Below are positions 43,439 through 53,115 of a stretch of DNA of 64,000 nucleotides, piece by piece. The notes under the pieces are model-generated. The model saw nothing but the letters and a program-made list of their open reading frames with translations, had not been told where the DNA came from and did no database searches. Position 1 is the first letter of the stretch. Each line of letters opens with the position of its first letter. The translations under genes and the position numbers were made by a program. Source of the stretch: Calothrix parasitica NIES-267 (lineage in GTDB: Bacteria > Cyanobacteriota > Cyanobacteriia > Cyanobacteriales > Nostocaceae). The stretch is taken from assembly GCF_002368095.1 (NCBI RefSeq), contig NZ_AP018227.1:6340123-6404122 (forward strand). The letters are read 5' to 3'.

Positions 43439-45601
43439 TTAATTCCGATTTACTGTTGAATATTCTTCGGGATGTATAATATCGGATTCTTCTTCTTCAA
43501 AATAGGAATTTGATTCTTCAGCAGCTATAGCCACGTCAGCGCCATCAATAACTACTCCTAATAACCCCATTTCAGATTCAACTAACTCATCAAGGGCTTC
43601 ACCAAGTATGCTTTCCTGAGTATAATTTGGTCGAGCTACCATTACCATACCATCGGTGTAAGGATGAATCAGTAAAGCATCGTTTGATAAGCCCAAAGGT
43701 GTTGTATCTACAATTACCATATCAAAACGCTCTCTGGCATCTTCCATTAATCGCCGTAATTCGCTTGATTCCAAGATTGCAGCTGATTGCCGTATTGGTC
43801 CGGGGCTTGGTACTATGTATAAATTCTCTACATCTGGAACAAGGCGAATGGATTCGCTGCTACCGTAGTATCGTAATGGTTCAAGACCTGCGTCTGGGTC
43901 TAAATTTATATTTAAAGATTCACACAAAGATTGCGATCGCAAATCTGTTTCGATAATTATTGTGCGTTTTCCAGCCCGAGCAGATGCTATTCCTAAGTTA
44001 TAAGCGCTTGTAGTTTTTCCTTCTGAGCTACTAGTGCTAGTAATTAATATGACTTTGACTTTTTTGCCACCAACTCGACGTACATTAGAACGGAATTTTT
44101 CTAAAATTTCCATGTAGGGAGATTCAGGAGAAAGCACTACTGGAACAAGGTCTTGGTTGGAGTGTGCAACTGGCATTATAGGCAATTCTGCGAGCAACAA
44201 AACTTCTCGCTGCTTGAGTGCGTTGCGAATGTCTTCTTTGGTTTTGAAAGTACCTTCAAGAGAACCTAATAAGAAGATTACACCACCGCCAATTAATAGT
44301 CCTAAGAAACCACCGATACCTAAAGTTACGGGTACACTTTGAGCAGATGATTCTTCTTGTTTAACTACTGGTCGTTGAGTAATAGCTAAAGTACTGACAG
44401 TTTCAGCTTCTGCTGTTCTAGCATCGGCTAATTTTGCCTGCATCTGGTCGTAGACGGCTTTTTTTAGACCTACCTGCTGTACTAAACGAGAACGTTCTAA
44501 TTGCTTGTTAGGGATGAGAGCATAATCTCGCTGTAGTTTGGTTTGTTCTCGTACCAAATCAAGTAGCTGTCTTTGCAACGTTTCTCGCTGAGTTTGTAAA
44601 GCTACTAGTTGATTTGCAAGCTGCTGTCGTGCGGGGTCCAAATTACTTTGTGCTCGAACACCAGAAACGTTGGGAAGAGGAGCAGTATTTCCAACACCAC
44701 CGACTACTTCACTCGCACGTTCTAGCAACAGTCGTTCAAAAGCGCTTTTTTGACGAATTAATTGAACCATGGTTGGATGAGTTGGACGTAGGTCTTTTCT
44801 CAAAACCTCCATCTGAGATTCAACTTGATAAATTTGACTGCGTAGGTTGGCAATAATTGGGTCTGCACTTAAAGCAGAAGAAGTATATGCTTGTTGAGCG
44901 CTTAAACCTAATCTTTGTTGCAAACTACGAATCTGAGCATCAATACCAGAAACAGTTAGTTTAATTTGTCTTTGTTGATTTTGGCTACCCGTAATGGTGT
45001 TGAGCAAACTGCCATTTTCAGCAGCAAGAATTGCCGGTCTTTCTATCTTGTCGTATTGTTCTAATTTCTTTTCAGCTTCTTGTAATTCTGTAGTAACAAG
45101 CGGTAGTCTTTCTTCAATTTTGTCAATAATTTTTTGTAATCGCCCTGTATTAATATCGCCACTTAGCTGTACCATTGCTTGCATTAAAGCAGACACTACT
45201 TGGTCAGCCCTCTTAGAATCATTATCTTGATATTTAATAGTAATAATACCAGCACTTAACTGCCCATCTGCCCCTAATTCAGGTACGCTAACTGCAAGAT
45301 TTTTACCAATCTTTTTTGGTTTGACATTAACTTTTTCTGCTACGGCTTCAATTATTTTATCTTGTGTTAAAACATCTTTTGATAGTGCTAAACCTCTTTG
45401 CTGAATTTCACTACCAGTTGCTGAGAAACTAACTGGCGGACGGGTATAAGCTAAGGCTCCGTTGGCAGTATACTTAGCGGGTGGTTCTGGCTGTACGGCT
45501 AATATCGTTGACCCAGCAACAACTAAACCAAAACTCGCTAATCCTATCCATTTGTATTTATCAAAAGCAATTAAATAACGCTTAACAATTGGTGGAGTCA
45601 T
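43439..45601 (-). CDS. Polysaccharide co-polymerase / tyrosine autokinase (Wzc/GumC-like)
   Basis: A 720-residue inner-membrane protein combining a chain-length (Wzz) domain and a cytoplasmic BY-kinase. Helix 1 near residue 20-35, periplasmic coiled-coil region (about 150-410), helix 2 near 425-450 (IGGFLGLLIGGGVIFLLGSL), then the kinase with Walker A SSSEGKTTSAYN (about 525-536), Walker A' IIETDLRSQ and Walker B MVIVDTTP. The C-terminal tail has only two or three Tyr (SYFEEEE, EEYSTV), fewer than in E. coli Wzc. It controls polymer length and export together with the SLBB protein encoded just upstream on the same strand (90-bp gap). Confidence 0.92.
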   Translation of the reverse strand: MTPPIVKRYLIAFDKYKWIGLASFGLVVAGSTILAVQPEPPAKYTANGALAYTRPPVSFSATGSEIQQRGLALSKDVLTQDKIIEAVAEKVNVKPKKIGKNLAVSVPELGADGQLSAGIITIKYQDNDSKRADQVVSALMQAMVQLSGDINTGRLQKIIDKIEERLPLVTTELQEAEKKLEQYDKIERPAILAAENGSLLNTITGSQNQQRQIKLTVSGIDAQIRSLQQRLGLSAQQAYTSSALSADPIIANLRSQIYQVESQMEVLRKDLRPTHPTMVQLIRQKSAFERLLLERASEVVGGVGNTAPLPNVSGVRAQSNLDPARQQLANQLVALQTQRETLQRQLLDLVREQTKLQRDYALIPNKQLERSRLVQQVGLKKAVYDQMQAKLADARTAEAETVSTLAITQRPVVKQEESSAQSVPVTLGIGGFLGLLIGGGVIFLLGSLEGTFKTKEDIRNALKQREVLLLAELPIMPVAHSNQDLVPVVLSPESPYMEILEKFRSNVRRVGGKKVKVILITSTSSSEGKTTSAYNLGIASARAGKRTIIIETDLRSQSLCESLNINLDPDAGLEPLRYYGSSESIRLVPDVENLYIVPSPGPIRQSAAILESSELRRLMEDARERFDMVIVDTTPLGLSNDALLIHPYTDGMVMVARPNYTQESILGEALDELVESEMGLLGVVIDGADVAIAAEESNSYFEEEESDIIHPEEYSTVNRN

Positions 45602-45691
45602 GGCGAAGATAGATACAAATTTTGGGGGCGAGGAACATCATTAATATCAGTATTTTTTAACTAATGTCTAGATTTATATCTAGATTAATAT

Positions 45692-47062
45692 CTAAAAAGT
45701 AAATGCTTCAAAAAAGCGAACAAAAGACTGAACATCAAGGAAAGGTCTAGTAATATTTGAAAGAACGTTGGTAATTTTACCAATTAGATTTCGACCAACC
45801 ACAATAACATCGTTGTCTTGCAAAGCTACGTTTTGAGATGCATCTCCTCTAAGGGCTTTTCTAGCATTCAGTTTTTGGGTAACGGCTTTACCTTGTTCAG
45901 AGTCAAAGCGCACTAAAGCAATACTTCTTAAATCAGAACGAGGAATACTTACACTTCCTAAAGCATCAATAAAATTACTCCCGTTGGGTAAAGTTTGAGT
46001 GATTATTCCCCCGGTAGCATAGTTCAATACACGAACTCTAATTACCGGTTGTGCCAAAGATGAACGCGCAACGACATTACGGTCATAACCATCATCTATG
46101 CCAACTTCACGACGGGGAATGATGATTGAATCCCCATCTTGCAAACGTAATGACGGAAAGTTTCCACCGTTGAGTAAAGGAGTGTAAAAGTCAATATTTT
46201 GCGATACTACCGTACCGTCTATCAGCTTGCGACGTACTTGGATTTGCCGTAAATCTGCCGTTTGAGTTGAACCTCCAGCGATTCGCAAAACATCAAGAAC
46301 GCTTGGTGTTACCGAAGCTACGGGATAAACTCCAGGTCTAGTTATCTCCCCAGCAACATTTACTTGAACGGGTCGCAGTGCTACTAAAGAAATTGTGACA
46401 ACAGGGTCTACTTGAACCCTGCTTAAACCCAAACGAATTTTTTCTTGTGCTTCTTCGAGACTTAAACCTTTGACAGAAACTTTTCCTATCCTGGGTACTG
46501 CGATATTACCTTCTATGTCTACCCTCGTCTGAAAATTTAAAGGGGGACGTTGTGCGGCTAATGCGACCGTAACGCTTGGTTCTACTACAAAACGATTTAA
46601 GACAGCACGAATTTTTGCTTGAGCTTGTTCTAAGGTCAAACCTTGGAGAGAAACAGTTCCGGCTAAAGGTACCACAACATTACCCTGACGATTTATCGAC
46701 GCTTGAAAGCTCAAGTCGGGGAAACGCTGGACTATTACAGTGATTCCATCTCCTGTTCCCAAACGATAGCGACCCTGCGGTGCTTCTACAAATATACCGA
46801 TAGCATCTCCAGTTCCTAGAAGGTATCTAGTGAATTGAGGTGAAATCTCTCCATCGTTGTTTAAAGGGGATGGAGGTAAAAACTCAGTATCGGGTGGAGG
46901 TGCAGGAAGAGGTCCTGCGGGGTTTTGTAGTTGAGGTAATTGTTCTTGAGGTACTTGAGCAAAAATAGGTTGGGAAGCCGTTGCAAAAAAAATACTTATT
47001 TGAAGACTAGCAACAAAAAAGGCGCTGAATCCACGCATATGACGTAATCGAGTTCTAAACAT
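45692..47062 (-). CDS. Polysaccharide export protein with SLBB domains (Wza-like)
   Basis: A 456-residue exported protein: signal peptide about 1-35 (ISIFFATASQPIFAQ), a Pro-rich stretch, then the Poly_export domain (YRLGTGDGITVIVQRFPDLS through EPSVTVALAAQRP), partly duplicated (QVDPVVTISLVALRP), and SLBB domains (VAGEITRPGVYPV, DNDVIVVGRNLI). The phrase LLGTGDAIGIFVEAP directly before LGTGDGITV shows a small internal duplication. It should form the periplasmic/outer-membrane channel for exopolysaccharide with the Wzc-like kinase downstream. No lipobox is seen, unlike E. coli Wza. Confidence 0.92.
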   Translation of the reverse strand: MFRTRLRHMRGFSAFFVASLQISIFFATASQPIFAQVPQEQLPQLQNPAGPLPAPPPDTEFLPPSPLNNDGEISPQFTRYLLGTGDAIGIFVEAPQGRYRLGTGDGITVIVQRFPDLSFQASINRQGNVVVPLAGTVSLQGLTLEQAQAKIRAVLNRFVVEPSVTVALAAQRPPLNFQTRVDIEGNIAVPRIGKVSVKGLSLEEAQEKIRLGLSRVQVDPVVTISLVALRPVQVNVAGEITRPGVYPVASVTPSVLDVLRIAGGSTQTADLRQIQVRRKLIDGTVVSQNIDFYTPLLNGGNFPSLRLQDGDSIIIPRREVGIDDGYDRNVVARSSLAQPVIRVRVLNYATGGIITQTLPNGSNFIDALGSVSIPRSDLRSIALVRFDSEQGKAVTQKLNARKALRGDASQNVALQDNDVIVVGRNLIGKITNVLSNITRPFLDVQSFVRFFEAFTF

Positions 47063-47243
47063 CTGTGCTTCACAATCGCTGATTGAAGACGTAAAAATAG
47101 ACTTGTGCTATTTTTATTATTTCTAAAAAAATACTTAAATAAAATACTTAATTATTGTGTTTATTTTTACTTTTATTTTGCACGAAAATTATCACCTCAC
47201 GTTTTTAAGATACTGCTCAGACTGCATAGTATCTAAATCTCTA

Positions 47244-47960
47244 TCAAGAATTGAAATTGAATAATCGACTCTGCACCTTTTGACCAATAGACTTTGCTTG
47301 TTCCCAGGTTGTTTCTACTTCGCCTAAAGGCTCCATTGGAATAAGTAAACTAACAGCAATCCAAGGAACGCGTCGCTTATGCCACTGTGCCAACTGGTCT
47401 GCCCAGAACCAATTTAAAGGCGAAAAATGCCCATCTTTTGGCATAGCATACCATTGCAAAACTGCGAAAGTTTGTTTTTTGCTGAATGCACGGAAAAACC
47501 TTGCTTTTACCCCAGTTTTGTCTTTGGATTGCGATTCTTCAACTGCGAACTCTGCTTGCCTATATTGACCAATCTGCCATTCTCCCCACTGCATTCTTCC
47601 CCAGCTATCAATTTCTGTCCATTCAACTTGCGGTTGGTCTTTCGGGCCATTTTGAGGTAATAGCAGCAATATAGCTGTTTGGCTCTTATCCTCTTTTTCC
47701 ATGACTTGTACAGACCATTTCCCAGAACCGAGTTTTTGTTCTTGCTGTTGAGTGATTTTCCAACCAGGTAATGTTAAACCTGTTTCACGTAGCTGCTTTA
47801 TTTCTCCGAGATTGACAACGGGTGGTGGTTCTTTCCATTGCCAATCACCTTGGTTTAGGTACCCTGGTAATGCCCCTATCGCCAGTAGCAGCACTAAAAT
47901 TAAAAGTGCTGCTATCTGTAAAAACTGACGCTCCTTGAACAATCGGGAAAGGGAAATCAT
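47244..47960 (-). CDS. Cyanoexosortase A system-associated protein (EpsI-like)
   Basis: A 238-residue protein with one N-terminal membrane helix (LQIAALLILVLLLAIGALPG) and an extracytoplasmic domain starting with LPGWKITQQQEQKLGSGKWS. The LPGW phrase and its position directly after an exosortase gene identify it as the EpsI-like companion of cyanoexosortase A. The exact role, processing or export of exopolysaccharide and sorted proteins, is not known. On the same strand, 110 bp after the exosortase and 181 bp before the SLBB gene. Confidence 0.8.
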   Translation of the reverse strand: MISLSRLFKERQFLQIAALLILVLLLAIGALPGYLNQGDWQWKEPPPVVNLGEIKQLRETGLTLPGWKITQQQEQKLGSGKWSVQVMEKEDKSQTAILLLLPQNGPKDQPQVEWTEIDSWGRMQWGEWQIGQYRQAEFAVEESQSKDKTGVKARFFRAFSKKQTFAVLQWYAMPKDGHFSPLNWFWADQLAQWHKRRVPWIAVSLLIPMEPLGEVETTWEQAKSIGQKVQSRLFNFNS

Positions 47961-48070
47961 TGAATGAACTATTAACTACAAAAGACAAAATTGTACTTTT
48001 TATACTGCCGTTTTGGGTTCAGTATTTCCAACAGTACTTTACCGATTATAGTGTGTTGACAACAGGCTAT

Positions 48071-48967
48071 TTACTGAACTTCTTCCTCTAAATTTGTCTC
48101 AAAATCTTCAGAAAAATAGCTGTCAATCCAATTAATCACCGGTATTAATACTAGTAACATACAAGCTGAATAAAGGTCTCCACCCCAGCTATCATGCAAC
48201 CAATGAAAAGCACCATCCTTCCCGGTTCCGTGGAAAAAAGTAAGCAAAGTATTGCGAATTATATTTGCGGTAACGCTGATAATTACTGCTGTTGATAAAA
48301 ACCAAATACTCTTACGTTTGGAAGATAAATTATCTGTCCAGTAAAGTAAAATCAAACCAACATAGAGAGTAGTAAACAGCATTTTTAAGCCCGCACAATA
48401 TGGTGCAACCTCTACAATCCGCTGATTTACGTATATATTAATACCATCTACAACTGCATCTAGACCAAACTGGTTGACAATGAAGCCAGCAGTTCCGGCA
48501 ATAAAACGTTGTAAAGGTAAAGTAAAAGGTGCAATCAAATAAGGCAACGAATTAGGAGTTGCCAGCACAATTAACAGTAAAGGGAAAGCCTGTAATTTCA
48601 AACCTTTAATTCCCTTTAACCATATACATAATCCAGTTAATATAATCGGAAAAGAAAGGTTTACCCATTCAGCTACACCGCTTAGATAGAAAATTCCTCC
48701 TAATGCTAATAATATTCCACCCGAGAAATGAGTTTTATCCGGTAATCTCACCCATTGTTTACGATTCAACCAAATTAGATAAGCTGCAAATGGGAAACCA
48801 ATAAGAGCGTGGCTAAAATACTCGTGTTCGGTACTGATGCTTTTATTTATCCAACCATCAAACCAGTAAGTTAATACAGGAGCATACAGTAAAACTAATA
48901 TGCCCAGTATCGCCCAATTAAATATTTTTGGTGGGATTAATGGTCTTTCTTGATGCTGAGTTAACAT
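48071..48967 (-). CDS. crtA: Cyanoexosortase A
   Basis: A 298-residue, eight- or nine-helix transpeptidase-like membrane protease that sorts PEP-CTERM-type proteins and is genetically tied to exopolysaccharide loci. The catalytic triad is in place: Cys191 in VAPYCAGLKM, Arg238 in ANIIRNT and a His in GAFHWLHDSWGG (255 or 258). First gene of the exosortase-EpsI-like-Wza-Wzc run. No protein with a C-terminal PEP-CTERM-like motif, helix and Arg cluster is encoded in the window, so its substrates are elsewhere. The symbol follows the cyanoexosortase A (CrtA) nomenclature and is unrelated to carotenoid crtA. Confidence 0.9.
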   Translation of the reverse strand: MLTQHQERPLIPPKIFNWAILGILVLLYAPVLTYWFDGWINKSISTEHEYFSHALIGFPFAAYLIWLNRKQWVRLPDKTHFSGGILLALGGIFYLSGVAEWVNLSFPIILTGLCIWLKGIKGLKLQAFPLLLIVLATPNSLPYLIAPFTLPLQRFIAGTAGFIVNQFGLDAVVDGINIYVNQRIVEVAPYCAGLKMLFTTLYVGLILLYWTDNLSSKRKSIWFLSTAVIISVTANIIRNTLLTFFHGTGKDGAFHWLHDSWGGDLYSACMLLVLIPVINWIDSYFSEDFETNLEEEVQ

Positions 48968-49227
48968 GATTTTAGTTAATTGACTTTGTATATTTCAAAG
49001 GTACAAATGTCAGCAGTTCTTTTATTTTGGATTTTACGGAAAGTTTAGGCAAGATAATCTACATTCCAAAACTTTCCAAGACCGACTTTTAGATGAAAAT
49101 TCTAGAATTAGGTTCCATGGAAATTAGAAATTTTAAACTAAAATATATAGACCAAAAGACAGAATTTTAGTAAAAAAATCCAAAATAGCTTCTGCTGACA
49201 AATCGCTAATAACCAAACAATTGCTTC

Positions 49228-50394
49228 TTAAACATGGAGCAATTTATATTGTCGTTCGCTAACTACCGATGCAATTACTGCTACTACTTCCTTAACTTGA
49301 CTGCTAGTTAAACCGGGATACATAGGTAAAGACAATATTTGTTTTGCTAGCTTTTCAGAATGAGGGAAATCTCCAATTTTATAACCTAAATCCTTAAAAG
49401 CAGGCTGGAGATGACAGGGAATTGGATAGTGAATTCCAGTTTGAATTCCCACACTTCCGAGTTTTTCTTGAATTTCCTCTCTTTGTAAAGGACATTGTTC
49501 ATCTACTTTAATCACGTAAAGGTGATAAACATGTCCATCACCACTTTGATTTTGCATGGGAGTAATTCCCAGCGAGTTCAAAGGTTCTAATTCCGCATCG
49601 TATTGCTGAGCTATTTCCAGACGGTTAGCATTCCACCCTGCTAAATGAGGTAACTTTTCATGCAGTATTGCTGCTTGTAAAGTATCTAAACGGCTATTTG
49701 TTCCGGGTTCGACGTGGAAGTATTTCTTAGATGAACCATAATTCCGTAAACGGGACATTTTTTGTGCAACTTCCCGATCTTTCGTGACTAATATTCCACC
49801 ATCTCCAAATGCACCCAGATTCTTACTAGGATAAAAACTATAAGCTGCTGCTGTTCCTAAAGACCCTGCTTGATATCCATCCCTATGAGCTAAATGAGCT
49901 TGTGCTGCATCTTCAAAAATTATTAAATTATTTTTTTGAGCTATATCTATTAATTTTTTAGGAGACACCACTTGACCGTACAAGTGAACTGGTACAATAG
50001 CTTTCGTATTTGGTGTAATTGCATTTTCTGCTGCTGCTAAATCTATTAAAGCAGTGTTTGGGTCGCAATCAACAAAAATTGGTTTTGCACCAGTACGCAA
50101 AACTCCAATTAATGTAGCCACAAATGTATTTGCAGGGAGAATAACCTCATCCCCAGCACCTATACTACAAGCTTGCAAGCCCAAGGCAATCGCATCAGTA
50201 CCACTAGCAACACCAATACCATATTCAGCACCAGAAGCAGCAGCAAATTCTGCTTCAAAATCGCTGACTGCTTTACCTAAAATAAAGTCTCCTCGCTCCA
50301 AGACATCATCAATTGCTTGCCGTATTTCTTTTTTTATTGATTCATGCTGCAAACTTAAGTCTACAAAGGGAATTTTCACTTTTTCATTACTCAT
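49228..50394 (-). CDS. DegT/DnrJ/EryC1/StrS-family PLP aminotransferase
   Basis: A 388-residue sugar aminotransferase that makes amino-sugars from nucleotide-linked keto-sugars for glycans. PLP site: Lys191 in FYPSKNLGAFGDGG, Asp162 and Gln165 in EDAAQAHLA, and GTDAIALGL (64-72) for the phosphate. The N-terminus (IPFVDLSLQHESIKKEI) and C-terminus (HYPIPCHLQPAF) are family-typical. It lies upstream of the exosortase run on the same strand after a 260-bp gap, so a role in the exopolysaccharide or a surface glycan is plausible; the sugar cannot be named. Confidence 0.92.
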   Translation of the reverse strand: MSNEKVKIPFVDLSLQHESIKKEIRQAIDDVLERGDFILGKAVSDFEAEFAAASGAEYGIGVASGTDAIALGLQACSIGAGDEVILPANTFVATLIGVLRTGAKPIFVDCDPNTALIDLAAAENAITPNTKAIVPVHLYGQVVSPKKLIDIAQKNNLIIFEDAAQAHLAHRDGYQAGSLGTAAAYSFYPSKNLGAFGDGGILVTKDREVAQKMSRLRNYGSSKKYFHVEPGTNSRLDTLQAAILHEKLPHLAGWNANRLEIAQQYDAELEPLNSLGITPMQNQSGDGHVYHLYVIKVDEQCPLQREEIQEKLGSVGIQTGIHYPIPCHLQPAFKDLGYKIGDFPHSEKLAKQILSLPMYPGLTSSQVKEVVAVIASVVSERQYKLLHV

Positions 50395-51260
50395 ATAATC
50401 CGCAGCCTCTTTTAAGAAAATATTTTTTTATACATGTCTTATCTATTTATGACTAACTACCTATAAATCAGCAAACAAAAATCATGAAGGTTGTGTAAAT
50501 TTTGTATTAATTTTATTAGATTATATTTAATTTTATCTTGTAATACTTTCAATCCTTGACTGATATTTTGCTATTCTTTATCTCATTTTGTCTTATTTTT
50601 ATGACAATCAGTTGAGTTTTTTTTTTGGTCGTTAATCATTGATTTTTTTCAAAAAGACAAGTCTACCAACAGTTGAGCGCCGAGCAATATACAGGTAAAA
50701 ACTTTTTTAGCCCTCATATATTGATATTAAAAATGCAACCTCGTATACAATCGGCTTAATTTATTACGAATTTATACTCTTTTTTTTACTTAAAAATAAA
50801 ATTACGACAAAGAAGTAGATGAAAATACTCAAAACATTTAAGGAGTTTATGAATAAAATTGACTTTATATAATGAATTAACTAATTACCATTGATAGTTT
50901 TTCTAATCATAATGGCAACAGTGGATTTACTATAAAAAAACATGATTAATCGCGAAATCAGTAGACCCACGGTCATGATTTCATATGTCGATAAATAATC
51001 TTTAAGCTCTTGCTTGATAGTAGTATTTTTATCTATTAACTATAAGGCACAACAGATATAACTACTCTGCAACAGCATAGACCAATTAGCCCCGAAACTA
51101 CTTCACTCAGATACTCGAAACCGTTAGAAACTTCCCTTCTTGGAAAAAAAATTTTAACAAGCTGTTTGTCTGAGGTGAATTTGGGGAATGCTTAAGAATA
51201 GTAAAGACTCAGAAACAAAAGTTACATGAAATACAGTTTCCAAAAAATATTAAGGTAGCA
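50395..51260. other. Gene-free divergent region, 866 bp
   Basis: Very AT-rich, between the divergent aminotransferase and GAF-kinase genes. It has T-rich runs (10 T near 50616) and one well-spaced AAGGAG-ATG followed by only seven codons (about 50843-50873), which could be chance or a leader peptide. No repeat array, RNA gene or longer frame is recognised. Long 5' leaders for one or both genes are likely. Confidence 0.4.
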
Positions 51261-52823
51261 GTGGTAATGGTAGAGCCTGAAAACAAAATGTTTGCCCATA
51301 AAGATGGTTGGGCAACACCCGAGAATGAAGAGCAGCAAAGGCTTCAAGCTTTATTGAAGCTGGGTTTGCGGCAACCAGAAACAATCCCGGTTTTTGAAGA
51401 AGCGACTCAAACTGCTGCCCACTTCCTCGAAGCACCTATTTCGATTTTGGGGTTTGTAGATAACGAACGTCATTGGTTTAAGTCAGCAGTAGGTTTGTCC
51501 CGCTTGGGGCTAATGAATCAGTTAGCGCAAACCCGTCAACTATTACGGCAAGAATCTTTCTGTACCCAAGTAGTAGAAAGTTTGCAGATAGTAGCGATTA
51601 ACGATACCCACAAGCTGGATAAAGTAGAACTTATTAATGGTAAGTTAGTACAGGATTATGGGATTCGTGCATATGTAGGAGTGCCACTTATTGATGCCCA
51701 AGGGTATTGTTTGGGTGCATTGGCAGTAATGGATTTAATCCCGCGCAATTTCTCTACTCGCGACATCGAGTTTCTACAAATCATTGCTCGCTGGAGCATG
51801 AGTGAATTCGAGCGCAACCGATTGCTGCAAGCCGCTCCAGCAAAAAGTATTTCTTCCAAGCCAACCAGCAATATGGAAGAAACTACTACTTCTGAAATCA
51901 AAATCAGCGCTCCAACTTTTCAAGACTCGGTTTTTACCAGTCAGTTGAAGTTGCAGCTTTTAGGACAGTTGACTCAAGAGTTACGTACTCCGTTAACATC
52001 AGTCCTAGGTATGGCTAGTGTTTTAGGAAGGGAAATTTATGGTCCTTTGACAACCAAGCAAAGAGAATACCTAGAAATTATTCAGCATAGTGGTAGATAT
52101 TTGCTTTCCTTGGTCAACGAGATTTCTGAACTCGGTTCAATGGATGATACTAATACCGAGTTAAATCTAGCTCCTGTAGATATTGAAATGCTTTGTCAGC
52201 AAGCTATCAATACTTTAGAAGAAGCAGCAGCGCGTCGCGAACAAGATATTCGTCTATCTATAGAACCCGGACGAAATCGTATTTTGCCATTGGATAAAGA
52301 TAAAGTACGGCAAATTTTGTATCACCTAATTTTTAGCGTGATTCAGCTTTCTGCAACGGGTAGTGTTGTCAGAATTCATGTTTCTTATAAAGAAGATGCG
52401 CTCTTGCTGACCATTTGGGTTTCTCATCCTTGGTTGGGAGAAGGAATAACCGAAGTAGACCCCTATTTCCGTCTTTCTCAAATATCTTCAATGGAACTCG
52501 TATCCGATATAAACTCAGCCTTCCACCAGAATCTGGAAAGCCAAGAAAACTTTGGTGCTAACCCATCAAGAAGCGATAATTTTCAAACTACAGAAAATAT
52601 TTCTTCAAGTGGAATTGCTCTTGATGCTTCTAACGGTGAAGGTAAACCACAATCCGGTGGAGTATCCCGCGAAACCTTGGGTTTATTGCTCAGTTGTCAA
52701 TTAGCAGAGTTGCATGGAGGGGATATCACAATTCAAGGTTCGCCAGAATCGGGATATCGTTATGTACTTTCTTTACCATTAGACCAAGGTAATACCGAAG
52801 TAATCTCAGATACTAATGGTTAA
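51261..52823 (+). CDS. GAF-domain histidine-kinase-like protein with degenerate catalytic motifs
   Basis: A 520-residue soluble protein: GAF domain (about 25-190), linker, HisKA-like helices (about 228-300) and a degenerate HATPase domain. Where a kinase has SHELRTPL, this one has TQELRTPL (238-245), so Gln239 replaces the phosphoacceptor His. The N box (HLIFSVIQLS) lacks the usual NLLxNAxK pattern, the G1 region has no DxGxG, the G2 region reads RETLGLLLSCQLAELHGG, and a long Ser/Asn-rich insert lies at about 405-465. It probably does not autophosphorylate and may act as a ligand-responsive scaffold or partner of another kinase. Start is GTG 51261 or ATG 51267. Confidence 0.85.
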   Translation: MVMVEPENKMFAHKDGWATPENEEQQRLQALLKLGLRQPETIPVFEEATQTAAHFLEAPISILGFVDNERHWFKSAVGLSRLGLMNQLAQTRQLLRQESFCTQVVESLQIVAINDTHKLDKVELINGKLVQDYGIRAYVGVPLIDAQGYCLGALAVMDLIPRNFSTRDIEFLQIIARWSMSEFERNRLLQAAPAKSISSKPTSNMEETTTSEIKISAPTFQDSVFTSQLKLQLLGQLTQELRTPLTSVLGMASVLGREIYGPLTTKQREYLEIIQHSGRYLLSLVNEISELGSMDDTNTELNLAPVDIEMLCQQAINTLEEAAARREQDIRLSIEPGRNRILPLDKDKVRQILYHLIFSVIQLSATGSVVRIHVSYKEDALLLTIWVSHPWLGEGITEVDPYFRLSQISSMELVSDINSAFHQNLESQENFGANPSRSDNFQTTENISSSGIALDASNGEGKPQSGGVSRETLGLLLSCQLAELHGGDITIQGSPESGYRYVLSLPLDQGNTEVISDTNG

Positions 52824-53115
52824 ATATGCCGAAAATTCATGCAGATTATTTGCTGCTTTCCCAACAATCTCTGTCTTAGCATCGAAGGAAAATTTTCTGA
52901 TTAAAGGTAGTTTGTAATGATTGATGAGTAAGTGGTAATAGTTAAGGACAAAACTATTACCACCACGGCAAAACTGGAGATTTGATTAATTATTTGATTA
53001 ATTATTTGATTAAATATTCCTAAATGCAGTCTACATTATTACCTTTTTTGGACTAAGCACATTATTATTAGTCCATGATTTTGCGAAGATGCTAATTGAC
53101 TAAGGCTCGAACTGT

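Noticed and set aside
50840-50875. AAGGAG-ATG followed by seven codons as a leader peptide
   Set aside because: Too short and without an attenuator-like hairpin or regulatory codon run; may be chance.
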